A stretch of 64,000 nucleotides of DNA from NCBI GenBank assembly GCA_028821775.1, contig JAPKFB010000020.1, positions 1-64,000 on the forward strand. The letters run 5' to 3'. The translations under genes were made by a program, and so were the position numbers. Under the pieces are notes generated by a model. The model worked only from the letters and a program-made list of their open reading frames with translations. It made no database searches and was not told the DNA's origin. How positions within the stretch are numbered: position 1 is the stretch's first letter; every line of letters starts with the position of its first letter. Source of the stretch: Roseibacillus sp. GTDB taxonomy: Bacteria > Verrucomicrobiota > Verrucomicrobiia > Verrucomicrobiales > Akkermansiaceae. Shown here piece after piece: positions 28,250-37,002 of the stretch.

Positions 28250-29743
28250 TTACCCCGCGAGGGTTTTCAATTGGGACCGCACCTTGGGGTGCGCGCAGTA
28301 GGGATCCTTGTGCGTTTTTCCGTAGGTGATCAGATCTCGAGCGAGGGACTTGGCGACTTCACGATGCCGAAGGCCGCCGATGAAATTGGTGAGCTCATCG
28401 GGGTCTTCCTTGAGGTCGAGGAGCCACGGATCATCGGAGCTGGAGAGGATGAGTTTGTAGCGGGGGGTGACGGCGGAGATCCAGCCTACTCGTTCGTCGT
28501 TTGGTTTGCCGGTGGAGCGCATGAAAGTGACGTCATTCCACTTTGCGGGAGCCTGGGCGGCTGTGAAGAGTGCGGAGCAGTCGCGACCCTCTTCCTTGCC
28601 TGCAGTCTTCACCTTCATCATGGCCAGGATGGTGGGAAGGAAGTCCACGGTGTTCACGACCTTATCGATGCGGCGGCGGGCCGGAATGTTTTTTGGATAG
28701 CGGATCACGAATGGCACCTTGGCGGAAGCCTCGAGAGGGATGCCCTTGTTTTGCCGGTGGTGTTCGCCCCGCATGTCGCCGTGATCGGCGGTGAAGATGA
28801 GGATGGTGTCGTCGAGCAGTCCCAGTTGTTCCAAGTGCCTGGTGATGCGTCCCACGTTGTCGTCGATGCATTTCATCATGCCGTGGTACTGCGCCATCTT
28901 GTAGTTGCATTTTGGGCTGGGCTTGGCCCAGCTGGGAGCGCGGGCGGCGTCCTTGTCGAACGTGCGTGGCTTCTCCACCACGCGGTCATCGAACATGGAG
29001 TCGTAGGGGGCGCGGACTGTGTCGGGCCCGTGGGGATCGGGAATGCTCAGCATGTAACAGAAGGGTTGCTCCTTGTGCTCGTCGATGAACTCGATCGTCT
29101 TGGTCGAGAGCCAGTCGGTCGCGAAGGACTTGTCATCGGCTCCTTGCACGCTGTAGGAGGCCTTCCCGTTTGTGCGTGCTTTCACGCGCGGGCCCTGCGG
29201 GGTGTCCTCGAACTGTTTCCAATGGCCACGATTGAACATGTAGCGGTTGTCGGTGAAACCGAAATTTCGTTTTGGTTCCCACTGTGGCTTGCCTCCCCCG
29301 TCGAGATGCCATTTGCCCGCATAGCCCGTTGCGTATCCCGTCTGCTTGAGGAGTTCCGCGAAGGAGATGACCTCATCGCTGAGAATGAGATTGTTGTTGG
29401 TGACGGGAGTGTTCTGCGGGTACTGTCCGCTGAGAAGCGAGCTGCGTGAGGGGGAACAGACCGGGGTGGCGGCGTAGAACTTGGTGCAGAGCGCGCCTTC
29501 CCTCGCGAGGCGATCGATGTGAGGGGTCTCACAAACTGCGCCCTTGGCCTGACCCCACATGAAGGCTTGCTCCGGGGGAAGAGTATTGCGGTAGCAACCT
29601 AGGGTGCGGAAGTTCAGTTCGTCGCAGTGAATGATGACGAGGTTCGGTTTTCGCGGTGCGGTTCCCGTCTTGGCGAGGGCGGGCGTTGCGAGGGTGGCGC
29701 CGGAGGCGGCAGCCGAGTTCTTGAGGAAGCGGCGACGTTTCAT
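28250..29743 (-). CDS. Sulfatase, formylglycine type, with Tat-like signal
   Basis: 497 residues from the ATG at 29743. An ATG four codons upstream (29755) is also possible, but 29743 directly opens a twin-arginine-like leader (KRRRFLKNSAAASGATLA). The sulfatase nucleophile motif is CSPSR (Cys96), to be converted to formylglycine. The metal-binding start reads VIIHCDELNFRTLGC, and FTADHGDMRGEH is the second metal motif. It should hydrolyse sulfate esters, probably of sulfated polysaccharides, outside the cytoplasm. An FGly-generating enzyme must be encoded elsewhere. Its stop overlaps the open frame of the truncated Ig-like remnant. Confidence 0.92.
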   Translation of the reverse strand: MKRRRFLKNSAAASGATLATPALAKTGTAPRKPNLVIIHCDELNFRTLGCYRNTLPPEQAFMWGQAKGAVCETPHIDRLAREGALCTKFYAATPVCSPSRSSLLSGQYPQNTPVTNNNLILSDEVISFAELLKQTGYATGYAGKWHLDGGGKPQWEPKRNFGFTDNRYMFNRGHWKQFEDTPQGPRVKARTNGKASYSVQGADDKSFATDWLSTKTIEFIDEHKEQPFCYMLSIPDPHGPDTVRAPYDSMFDDRVVEKPRTFDKDAARAPSWAKPSPKCNYKMAQYHGMMKCIDDNVGRITRHLEQLGLLDDTILIFTADHGDMRGEHHRQNKGIPLEASAKVPFVIRYPKNIPARRRIDKVVNTVDFLPTILAMMKVKTAGKEEGRDCSALFTAAQAPAKWNDVTFMRSTGKPNDERVGWISAVTPRYKLILSSSDDPWLLDLKEDPDELTNFIGGLRHREVAKSLARDLITYGKTHKDPYCAHPKVRSQLKTLAG

Positions 29744-29909
29744 GCAGTCCGCCATAGCGTATGGTGAATCGGTGCACAAACATTCAGTGATCTGGAGCGC
29801 GCCCTGCTGCTCCGGACCCGGAGTCTCGCTCGGAGGGGGTTCGCGCATTCCGGCGTGGCGCGGGGGCTGGGATGTGCAGGTGGGAACGATCCGACGCTGC
29901 GGCCGCTCT

Positions 29910-31361
29910 TCAGAGCTGATCGGCGATTGACTCGATGAGAGGGCCGAGGCGCATCTCGGTTTCCTTCAAGGTAACCGGCTTGGAACACTCCATGTCGGGG
30001 CGGAAGACGACCGCTTCCAATTTCGCAATGAGACCAGGGTCGGAGAATGAGAGGTTGAGCTCGCGGTTGATACGCAAACTAAGGGTGTCGAGATTCGCGG
30101 AGCCCACTGTCGCCCAGCCGTCGCAGATCATGGCCTTGAGGTGAGTCATGCCGGGATAGTGATAGACCTTCACTCCGGCCCGCAGGAGATTGCGTGCGGT
30201 GACGAAATTTCCGGCGTCCATGATGCCATGGTTGGCTCGGGCAGGGAGGATGAGGCGCACGTCGACGCCGCGCGCGGCAGCGGCCTCCAGAGCATTCTCA
30301 ATGATGTCGGCGGCAAAGTAGGGAGTCTCGGTCCAAACGCGGGTCGTTGCGCCGCGGATCGCCTGCAACATCGCAACGAGAATCTCGCTGCGTCCCTCCA
30401 CGGCATCGGTCCGAAGAATGCGCAGAGGCACGCCTTCGCCCTTCGGGACATTGAGTGCCTTCGGCGGGTCAAAGAGGGCGAAGTCGCCACGTGGTCCGGT
30501 GCGTTCCCAAGTGGTGTCGAAGTCCCGAGCGAGGGCGGTCAGGATGGGCCCGCGCACGCTCACCATCAGGTCGTGCCACTCGTGCCGCGATTCCCGCCCC
30601 AGATTCATTCCTCCCAGGAAGGCGATCTCGCGGTCAACGATCTGAAGCTTGGTGTGATCGGTGACCAACCAGGGGTTGAGGGTCTGGTGGAGCTGGACCT
30701 GGGAGCCTTCGATCAGGTATTGGCCGATGTCCTTGGGTTGAACGAAGCCCTCGGGCAACCCGGTGGAGGGCAGGCGGCCGTGGGCGAAGGTGCTCCCGAG
30801 ATCATCGAGGATCAAGCGCACGGGAACATCCTTGGCGCGGGTGCGAAATAGGTCGGCGCAGTGAACGGAAACGTCATCGTTGTCGAAGATGAAGACCTGG
30901 ACGTCGATCGACTGCTGGGCCGCTGCAATTCGCCTTTCGAACTCGGTGAAGTAGGCGGTGCCGTCGACGAGGTAGTCCAGGTTGCCCACGATTGCTGCGG
31001 GCATGCCGAGGGCGTCGAGGTGCCGGGAAAACTCTGGGGTGCCTGGGATGGGAGGATGAGGGTGGGGAAGGGCGAGGGGAAACAGGAGCGGGAGGTTGTC
31101 TTCCATGAGCGCCATTCCCCGGCGCCAATACATCGCCTTGGCCAGGCGGAAGGTGGTGATCGGATGGCGGATGCCGGCCTCAATGGTGGAGCGGAAGGCG
31201 GTCTTCAAGAAGGCGCGCCTGGGGGGGGCAGTCCCTTGTTCGTGGAGGGTCTGCTGGGCTTGCTTTTCAAGCGGAGATGCGGGCGGAAGTTGTGAATGGG
31301 CAGGAGTGATCAAGGCGCAGCTCGCGAGCGCGACGAGGAGGGCAAGGCATTTGCGGATCAC
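29910..31361 (-). CDS. Phospholipase D-like / cardiolipin synthase-like protein
   Basis: 483 residues from a GTG at 31361. That start opens a short signal-like leader (VIRKCLALLVALASCALITPAHS). The frame is open up to 31718, but that upstream part belongs to a different, decayed gene (see 31446-31818). Two HKD motifs are present: HTKLQIVD (His236) followed by FLGGMN, and HLKAMICD (His407) followed by VGSAN. These form the phosphatidyl-transfer active site, and the spacing is typical of cardiolipin synthases and related PLDs. A secreted or periplasmic phospholipase is equally possible, because there is a signal rather than the usual two N-terminal membrane helices. Confidence 0.9.
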   Translation of the reverse strand: MIRKCLALLVALASCALITPAHSQLPPASPLEKQAQQTLHEQGTAPPRRAFLKTAFRSTIEAGIRHPITTFRLAKAMYWRRGMALMEDNLPLLFPLALPHPHPPIPGTPEFSRHLDALGMPAAIVGNLDYLVDGTAYFTEFERRIAAAQQSIDVQVFIFDNDDVSVHCADLFRTRAKDVPVRLILDDLGSTFAHGRLPSTGLPEGFVQPKDIGQYLIEGSQVQLHQTLNPWLVTDHTKLQIVDREIAFLGGMNLGRESRHEWHDLMVSVRGPILTALARDFDTTWERTGPRGDFALFDPPKALNVPKGEGVPLRILRTDAVEGRSEILVAMLQAIRGATTRVWTETPYFAADIIENALEAAAARGVDVRLILPARANHGIMDAGNFVTARNLLRAGVKVYHYPGMTHLKAMICDGWATVGSANLDTLSLRINRELNLSFSDPGLIAKLEAVVFRPDMECSKPVTLKETEMRLGPLIESIADQL

Positions 31362-31445
31362 TAAATCTGAGAATGCGGTATCGCAGGGTCCCGGGCAAGG
31401 GGTTTTGATTAGAGCGCTTGCGTCCCGCTCCGTGGATGATGGGAT

Positions 31446-31818
31446 CGGGGGAGGCGAGGAGAAGTGGCGTCCACCGCTCACTGGGAAGGAGACCGTCATT
31501 TGGAGGTCTTCCGGGGTCTGGGTCCGTCGGATCTTCTCGATGCCGAAGTAGTCGCTGGCGTCATTCGTGGTTGTATTGGCGATTGCTTTGGCCGTCGCCG
31601 TCGAGATCTTCGTCGGCGTCGTCACGGAAGGGATTGGTCCCACCCTTGATTTCCAGTTCGTCCGCGTTGTCGTGATCGGCGTCTGAGGACTTGCCGTCGA
31701 TGCCGTCGTGTTTGGCAAAGACGGCGGTGGTCGAAAGGGGAGTGGACCCCAGGAGGGTCACGGACGCGAAGGCAGCCGGGGCGGTGGTGTTGAGGGCTGA
31801 CTTGAAGGTGCCCTTCAT
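31446..31818 (-). pseudogene. Frameshifted remnant of a Ca-binding secreted protein
   Basis: From the ATG at 31818 a frame of 85 codons encodes a signal-like leader and type-III-thrombospondin-like Asp-rich repeats (DADHDNADELEIKGGTNP, then DADEDLDGDGQSN), ending at a TGA at 31563-31561. The protein-like sequence then resumes in another frame (about 31595-31446, TTTNDASDYFGIEKIRRT, then VSFPVSGGRHFSS). That continuation is how such verrucomicrobial C-termini normally proceed (compare DGDALNNFGEFALGSDP in the CotH protein at 49161). A single frameshift near 31580 would restore one ORF. The end is also missing, since the sequence stops before the expected C-terminal strands. It is therefore called a pseudogene. 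Confidence 0.6.
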
Positions 31819-32338
31819 TGGGTTTGGTGGTTTCAGGTTGATTGGTGTTGGCGACTTATTGGGCCTTCTCCCCACCGATCGTGAGGGCCGACTGCGATTC
31901 TCAGAAAAGGGGCAAGGCGTGTGGAAGAGAGCCCTGAAAACCAGATAGTTGGTGGATTTGCAGAAAACTCACGGAAGTGCTGCATAGACCCGCAGGAGGT
32001 TCGTCATGGGCGGTTCTTGAGGGGCCGAGGGGAGGTTTGATGTTTGGAATATGGAGGGATGAAATGGTCTCCAATTTAGTAAAACCCGACCCCGTGCGTT
32101 GCGGTTGAAGAAGCAGACCAACCAATCGCGGACCAATGATCACCAGAATCAAACTTCACCTCATTTGCCCTTGCGGGAACTGGCAGCAAGCACGCTTTCA
32201 CCTCGCCGGGATCGTCCGCGAGTTTATGCCAGACCGACTGCAGCAATTTGTCCGGTAACTGAGTTCTCCAGTCGACCGGGACGAAATTGCGGAACGACGA
32301 GCGGTTGTCACTCGTCATTTCCCAGGTAAGAGGGCAGG
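31819..32338. other. Intergenic, no convincing gene
   Basis: 520 bp between the remnant above and the helicase gene. The longest open frame (32076-32318, minus, 80 codons, from an ATG) has a fairly protein-like middle (PDKLLQSVWHKLADDPGE), but no family is recognised and no homology can be claimed. I see no tRNA, repeat or clear promoter. The stretch from about 31900 to 32130 is lower in GC than the surroundings. Confidence 0.4.
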
Positions 32339-33508
32339 GTGCGTCCGGTTACTCGATCCGCCGAAATCCCTCGGGAGGATTCACCCACCAGCGCAACCTT
32401 GGACACATTCAAAGATCTTGGGGTCCCTCCTGACCTGATCAAAGGGCTGGAAGAGCTCGGTATTCTCACCCCTACCGAGATTCAAGGGCTGGCGATTCCC
32501 TTCCTGATGGTGAATGGCGGCGATCTCATCGCTCAAGCCCAGACGGGCACGGGCAAGACTGCAGCCTTCGGGTTGCCGATGCTCACCAAGGTCGATCCCA
32601 AGTCGAAGGAGGTCCAGGGATTGGTGGTGGCGCCGACGAGGGAACTGGCCAAGCAAATCGGCAAACAGCTTTTTCGTTACACGAAGTATTCGACCAAGAT
32701 TTTTGTCGAGGTGGTGGGTGGGGGAGACAGTTTCGATCGTCAGGCTGCGGCACTGCAGCGACCTACCCAGATTGTGGTGGGCACTCCGGGGCGCATCCTC
32801 GACTTGATCCGGCGCAAGGCGCTCAACCTGTCGTCGGTGCGGCATCTCGTGCTCGATGAAGCCGATGAGATGCTGAGCATGGGATTCAAGAAGGAATTGA
32901 AACAGATCATCTACCTCGCCCGGGATCGGCGCAGTACCTGGTTGTTTTCTGCAACCTTCCCGGACGCGATTGAGGAGCTCATCAAAGGGTCCATGTCTCC
33001 GGACCCCCATTCGCTGAAGGTCGATGCCTCGCATGTCGTCAACCGGGACATTGAGCATCGCTACGCCACCTGTGGTCGGGGGGACAAGACCGATTTCGTG
33101 GCCGGATTTCTGAAACAGCAGAAGGAAAAGCGGGGCCTGATTTTTTGTCGAACCAAGGCCGGGGCCATGAAGCTCGGCCAGCAGTTGACGACCCTCGGGC
33201 TCTCGGTGGGAGTCCTCCAGGGGGACTTGGTGCAGAAAGAGCGGGACAAGGTGATGCGCGCCTTCAAGAAGGAACGGCTTCAGTTTCTCATTGCCACCGA
33301 TGTGGCGGCGCGTGGTATCGATGTGGAAGGATTAGCCTTCGTGATTCATCACCAGCTTCCCGATCAGATCGAGTACTACACCCACCGGAGCGGTCGAACC
33401 GCGAGGGCGGGCAAGAAAGGGGTCTCGATTGTCCTGATCGAATCGAAGGAGCGGCGGCGTTTGGAAAAGATCGAGGAAGAGTTGGGTTTGACCTTCACTC
33501 AGCTCTGA
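32339..33508 (+). CDS. DEAD-box ATP-dependent RNA helicase
   Basis: 389 residues from a GTG preceded by an AGGGCAGG-like ribosome-binding sequence. All core motifs are present: Q-motif and IQGLAIP (about 45-54), motif I QTGTGKT (68-74), PTREL, TPGR, motif II DEAD (172-175), SAT (203-205), a C-terminal ARGIDVEGL and HRSGRTARAG. It unwinds or remodels RNA duplexes, probably in ribosome assembly, RNA decay or cold adaptation. There is no long basic C-terminal extension, unlike CsdA/DeaD, so it is a minimal-core member. It converges on the sulfatase-SGNH gene. Confidence 0.95.
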   Translation: MRPVTRSAEIPREDSPTSATLDTFKDLGVPPDLIKGLEELGILTPTEIQGLAIPFLMVNGGDLIAQAQTGTGKTAAFGLPMLTKVDPKSKEVQGLVVAPTRELAKQIGKQLFRYTKYSTKIFVEVVGGGDSFDRQAAALQRPTQIVVGTPGRILDLIRRKALNLSSVRHLVLDEADEMLSMGFKKELKQIIYLARDRRSTWLFSATFPDAIEELIKGSMSPDPHSLKVDASHVVNRDIEHRYATCGRGDKTDFVAGFLKQQKEKRGLIFCRTKAGAMKLGQQLTTLGLSVGVLQGDLVQKERDKVMRAFKKERLQFLIATDVAARGIDVEGLAFVIHHQLPDQIEYYTHRSGRTARAGKKGVSIVLIESKERRRLEKIEEELGLTFTQL

Positions 33509-33583
33509 CCGGTGGTCGTCCGCGGGGAGACAGTGGGAGCGCTGGGGTTCGCAAGATAAAATGAGTTGTGGACCACGACTGCG

Positions 33584-35770
33584 CTACAGTCCGAGCTCCT
33601 TCAGTTTCGGCTCGATCGCGTCGGCCCAGATTCCGTATCCCTTTGGAGTAAGGTGAAGGAAGTCGGGCATGATGTCCTTGGTGAGGTGGCCGTTTTGGTC
33701 GAGGAACTTCTCACTGATGTCGAGGAAGTGCACCCGCTCGCCGTCGTCGAACTTTGAGATGATCTCATTGATCGCGACATTGATTTTGCGCTTCTCATCG
33801 GTGGGATAGGGATCGCGAGGGAAGACCCCGAGGAGGAGAATCTTGGTTTGCGGACAGCGGGCCCGCAGGATGGAGAGGATGCGCGCGATTCCGTCGGCAG
33901 TCTCGCTGGGGTCCTGCTTGGAGTGGCCTGTGTTGTTGGTGCCGATCATGATCACGGCCGCCTTCGCTGCCCGCTGATTGCGGAGGTTGCCATGGTTGAG
34001 GCGCCAGATCACGTGCTCGGTGCGATCTCCCGAGATGCCAAGGTTGAGAGCCTTTCGTTTTCCGTAGGACGTTTCCCACACTTTTTTGCCTCCGCCTTCC
34101 CAAGCCTGGGTGATCGAGTCGCCGATGAAGAGCAGGTCGTGCTTGTTGGCGTGGGCCTTCTTGTTCATGGCGGCGTGCCGTTTCTGCCAGTTGCCTCCTC
34201 GCGGGACGGGAAGGACGGCGCTGTGTGCGCGGTAGGCGCTTTTGATTTGAGCGTATTGCCCCTGGAGGTCCTTGAAGACAGTCGCGTAGGCGGGATCGTT
34301 GTGAACGCTCTTCATCTGCTGCGGGTCCTTCTCGTTGTCGAAGAGTTGCCACTCTTTGTATTTTGGAACGTAGAAGAGGGTGTAGCGCTCGGTACGAATC
34401 CCGTCGTGGGCGGCGACCTGGTGGGTCGCCTCACCGTAGTAGGTGTAGTAGACGGCCTTACGCCAGTCCGCGGGTGCCTTGCCACTGTTCTTCAGGATGG
34501 GCGCGATACTCTGGCCCTGCATGTCGGCGGGAATCTTTGCGCCGCAGACATCGAGAAAGGTCGGGCCGTAATCGATGTTCTGGATCAGCGCCTTGGTCTG
34601 GATTCCCGGCTTGATCGTTCCGGGCCAGCGAATCACGAAGGGCATCTCGAAACTTTCTTCAAACATCCAGCGCTTGTCATACCAGCCGTGTTCACCGAGG
34701 TAGAACCCCTGGTCGCTGGAGTAGATCACGATCGTGTTCTTCGCGAGGCCGCTCTTGTCGAGATACGTGAGAATCCTGCCCACGCTGTCATCCACGCTGG
34801 CGATGCTCTTGAGGTAATCCTTCACGTAGCGCTGATACTTCCAACGGAGGATCTCCTTCTTGGAGAGGTTGCCGGCCTCCAGATCGGCGAGGAATTTCTG
34901 GTTCTCCGGTTCGTAGACGGCGTCCCAGGCTTTCTTCTGGGTGTCGTTCATGCGCCGGTATTCCGCGTTGGGAATGCCGCTGGCGAAGTGCTCGGGGAAC
35001 TGGTTCTCGCCGTGAAACTTCATGTCATGTCCCCAGTACATGTGCTTGTCGATTCCCATTGCGTGTTCGGCGAGGACCTTGCTGCGATTGGCATAGTCAT
35101 CGAAGAGGGTCTCGGGTTCCGGCATGGTGACACCCTTGAAGAGATTGAGATGGCGCTCGGCAGCGGACCAGTTGCGGTGGGGAGCCTTGAATTGAATCAT
35201 GGCCACGAAGGGCTTCTTCTGGTCCCGGTCTTCCTTGAGCCATTTGAGGCCGAAGTCGGTCACGAGGTCGTTGCAGTGTCCCCCGTAGCGCTTCCGGCTG
35301 TTGTCCATCTCGATGAAGTCCGGGTTGTAGTAGGAACCCTGTCCGGGGAGAATGCGCCAGAAGTCAAAGCCGACCGGGTTGGAGTGGAGGTGCCACTTGC
35401 CGATCATGGCGGTCTGGTAGCCCTGGTTGCGGAGGAGTTGAGGGAAGGTTTGTTGCAATCCGTCGAAGTGCGACGAGTTGTTGTCGAGGAAGCCATTCAG
35501 GTGGCTGTGCTTGCCGGTGAGGATGTTCGCGCGGGACGGGCCGCAGATGGAATTCGCACAGAACGAGTTCTCGAAGAGCATGCCTTCCCTGGCGATACGA
35601 TCGATGTTGGGCGTGGGTGCGATCTTGTCGAAGAGGCCGCCGGGATACGCCGAGATGGCATTGCAGGCGTGGTCGTCCGAAAACATGAAGATGATATTCG
35701 GGCGCTCCATTGCGCCCGCGGAGGCGAGGAGCGAGAAGCAGAATGCAAGGATGAGGAGAATGTGTTTCAT
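33584..35770 (-). CDS. Sulfatase fused to SGNH/GDSL hydrolase
   Basis: 728 residues from the ATG at 35770, which opens a Sec signal (about 1-20, LLASAGAME). The frame is open upstream, but that part is not protein-like. Residues 22-505 form a sulfatase with the FGly motif CGPSR (Cys76), FMFSDDHACN and YSSDQGFYLGEHGWYDKR. Residues about 540-728 form an SGNH hydrolase with GDSI (Ser552), LNLGISGD, GTNNTGH and the D-x-x-H of DFLHLTP (about 703-706). One secreted chain could thus remove both sulfate and acetyl or other ester groups from a polysaccharide (inference). All catalytic residues of both halves appear intact. It converges on the helicase gene. Confidence 0.92.
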   Translation of the reverse strand: MKHILLILAFCFSLLASAGAMERPNIIFMFSDDHACNAISAYPGGLFDKIAPTPNIDRIAREGMLFENSFCANSICGPSRANILTGKHSHLNGFLDNNSSHFDGLQQTFPQLLRNQGYQTAMIGKWHLHSNPVGFDFWRILPGQGSYYNPDFIEMDNSRKRYGGHCNDLVTDFGLKWLKEDRDQKKPFVAMIQFKAPHRNWSAAERHLNLFKGVTMPEPETLFDDYANRSKVLAEHAMGIDKHMYWGHDMKFHGENQFPEHFASGIPNAEYRRMNDTQKKAWDAVYEPENQKFLADLEAGNLSKKEILRWKYQRYVKDYLKSIASVDDSVGRILTYLDKSGLAKNTIVIYSSDQGFYLGEHGWYDKRWMFEESFEMPFVIRWPGTIKPGIQTKALIQNIDYGPTFLDVCGAKIPADMQGQSIAPILKNSGKAPADWRKAVYYTYYGEATHQVAAHDGIRTERYTLFYVPKYKEWQLFDNEKDPQQMKSVHNDPAYATVFKDLQGQYAQIKSAYRAHSAVLPVPRGGNWQKRHAAMNKKAHANKHDLLFIGDSITQAWEGGGKKVWETSYGKRKALNLGISGDRTEHVIWRLNHGNLRNQRAAKAAVIMIGTNNTGHSKQDPSETADGIARILSILRARCPQTKILLLGVFPRDPYPTDEKRKINVAINEIISKFDDGERVHFLDISEKFLDQNGHLTKDIMPDFLHLTPKGYGIWADAIEPKLKELGL

Positions 35771-35826
35771 GAGGATGCGGGTTAGGAGAGCAGAGTGGGG
35801 GCGCAATGCAAGGGCCTTGCATGTGA

Positions 35827-36105
35827 TCAAAGATTGATCTCTGCGCAGACAATCTCCTCCTCGCGATAAGCTCCGCACGCACGCACCTCGCCATCGGGGT
35901 CCACCAGTATCGAGCATCCCACGCAGGGATGTCCCTCCCACGCGCCGTGGCGGATCTCGCCCACGTTGCTGCTACCCGCAATCCAGAGATGGTGCTCCTT
36001 CGCAACGCGGTCGTAGACATCGTGCCAAAGCTCCCTATAGGGTTCCTCTTCCTGATTGTGTTCGGGCCGCACGGCCAAGGCGCAGGGAGAGATGATGACT
36101 TTCAG
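35827..36105 (-). pseudogene. 3' fragment of a carbon-nitrogen hydrolase (nitrilase family)
   Basis: About 92 codons in one minus-strand frame match the C-terminal third of nitrilase-family amidases: ISPCALAV, LWHDVYDRVAKEHHLWIAGSSNVGEI, GCSILVDPDGEVRACGAYREEEIVCAEINL and a stop at 35827. The catalytic Glu, Lys and Cys that lie nearer the N-terminus are absent. Above about 36105 the same frame loses family character, although it stays open to 36258. The coding potential switches to the plus strand there. The fragment is probably a remnant. Confidence 0.6.
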
Positions 36106-36432
36106 TCTCCCGCCAAGCTGGTTGTGGCGGCCGGCACCGTGGTCAAGGACGATCGCGGCGATCTCCAGGGCGACGGGTTTAATGAAGGCGAGGAGTGCTA
36201 CGTGGTGAGGGTGAAGAAAGTGGCAACCCTTGTGGCAGAATCTCTTGCCCGGCATCAACCCGCGATCAAGTTTCTCGAGTGCGGGGTCGAGGGGATTCCG
36301 GACCTGTTAGTGGGCGGAAAATTAGCCGCCAGGGAACACTGCAATCTGGCCTGGACCGCTCCCAAGAACTTGTTGCTCCAGTGGTGCAAGGTGATCGAAG
36401 GGGGCGAGACGATTCGGTTCGAATTGAAGTAG
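36106..36432 (+). pseudogene. 3' fragment of an unidentified secreted-type protein
   Basis: From about 36106 the plus-strand frame reads protein-like to a TAG at 36430: DLQGDGFNEGEECYVVR, a middle helix, then IKFLECGVEGIPDLLVGGK and a C-terminal block LLLQWCKVIEGGETIRFELK. Upstream of 36106 the frame is just the antisense of the nitrilase fragment, so the N-terminal part of this protein is missing. It resembles C-terminal beta domains of large secreted PVC proteins in style, but I cannot name the family. There is no valid start of its own. Confidence 0.45.
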
Positions 36433-36592
36433 CGGCTTCGGGTCACATGGAGGGACGTGCGATGAGCTGCTTGATGTCGAGCGAGAGGGTGGCTCCGCGC
36501 TGCGCAGGAGGAGGTTGGCAACCGGTTTTCTCCAAGGGATGTGAGAAAGGAAGGTGGGGGCGCGTATCATCTCGAATGTCCTTTCAAAGTTC

Positions 36593-36946
36593 ATGACCTC
36601 TCGATGCTCTTTCTGCGGCATTCTCCTTCTTTCGGTTGCTCTCTTCCTGCCGGCTTCAGCGCAGAAGCCCGATCCGGCCAAGCTCTACCCGGAGGACCTG
36701 GATGTCACACCCCGGTCGCTGCGATCGGACAAGAAGATCGCTTACGATTTCGACATCGTCTACGTGCGATCACCCCGGCAGGGGGACAAGACGGCCTCGC
36801 GATGGGCTGAGATCGCGCACCCGGCCCTTATCGGTCCGGTCGCGGACCTCATGCTACTGCACCCCGATGGCAGGGAGGAAGTGCTGATGCCGGGAGGCGG
36901 GATGGGCCGCGGAAGATGGCAACGTCATCCCCGCTCACAATCTTAA
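36593..36946 (+). pseudogene. 5' fragment of an HzsA-like / large secreted PVC protein
   Basis: 118 codons from the ATG at 36593. They encode a Sec signal (about 1-22, LFLPASAQ) and the mature N-terminus IVYVRSPRQGDKTASRWAEI, then ADLMLLHPDGREEVLMPGGG. That pattern matches the start of proteins of roughly 900 residues called HzsA-related (hydrazine synthase subunit A-like) in PVC bacteria, from memory. After the GGG the frame ends within 15 codons in non-family sequence. A different frame (about 36905-37000) stays protein-like (AEDGNVIPAHNLNFGIT). The gene is truncated and probably inactive. Another fragment may be joined here. Confidence 0.5.
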
Positions 36947-37002
36947 TTTTGGCATCACCCGTGCCTCGCCAAGCGCCTTCGGGTCGGCTACCCCTAGTGG
37001 GG

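Noticed and set aside
31362-31718. N-terminal extension of the phospholipase D protein to 602 codons
   Set aside because: The first 119 codons contain the end of another decayed gene; the GTG at 31361 gives a normal signal-like leader.
32076-32318. 80-codon minus-strand ORF in the gap before the helicase
   Set aside because: Somewhat protein-like but no family, no ribosome-binding site and no homology that I can point to.
33848-35785. 645-codon plus-strand ORF opposite the sulfatase-SGNH gene
   Set aside because: Antisense shadow of an intact two-domain gene.
36417-36432. GGTTCGAATT resembling a tRNA T-arm
   Set aside because: It lies inside the coding fragment at 36106-36432, with no acceptor, D- or anticodon-arm around it.
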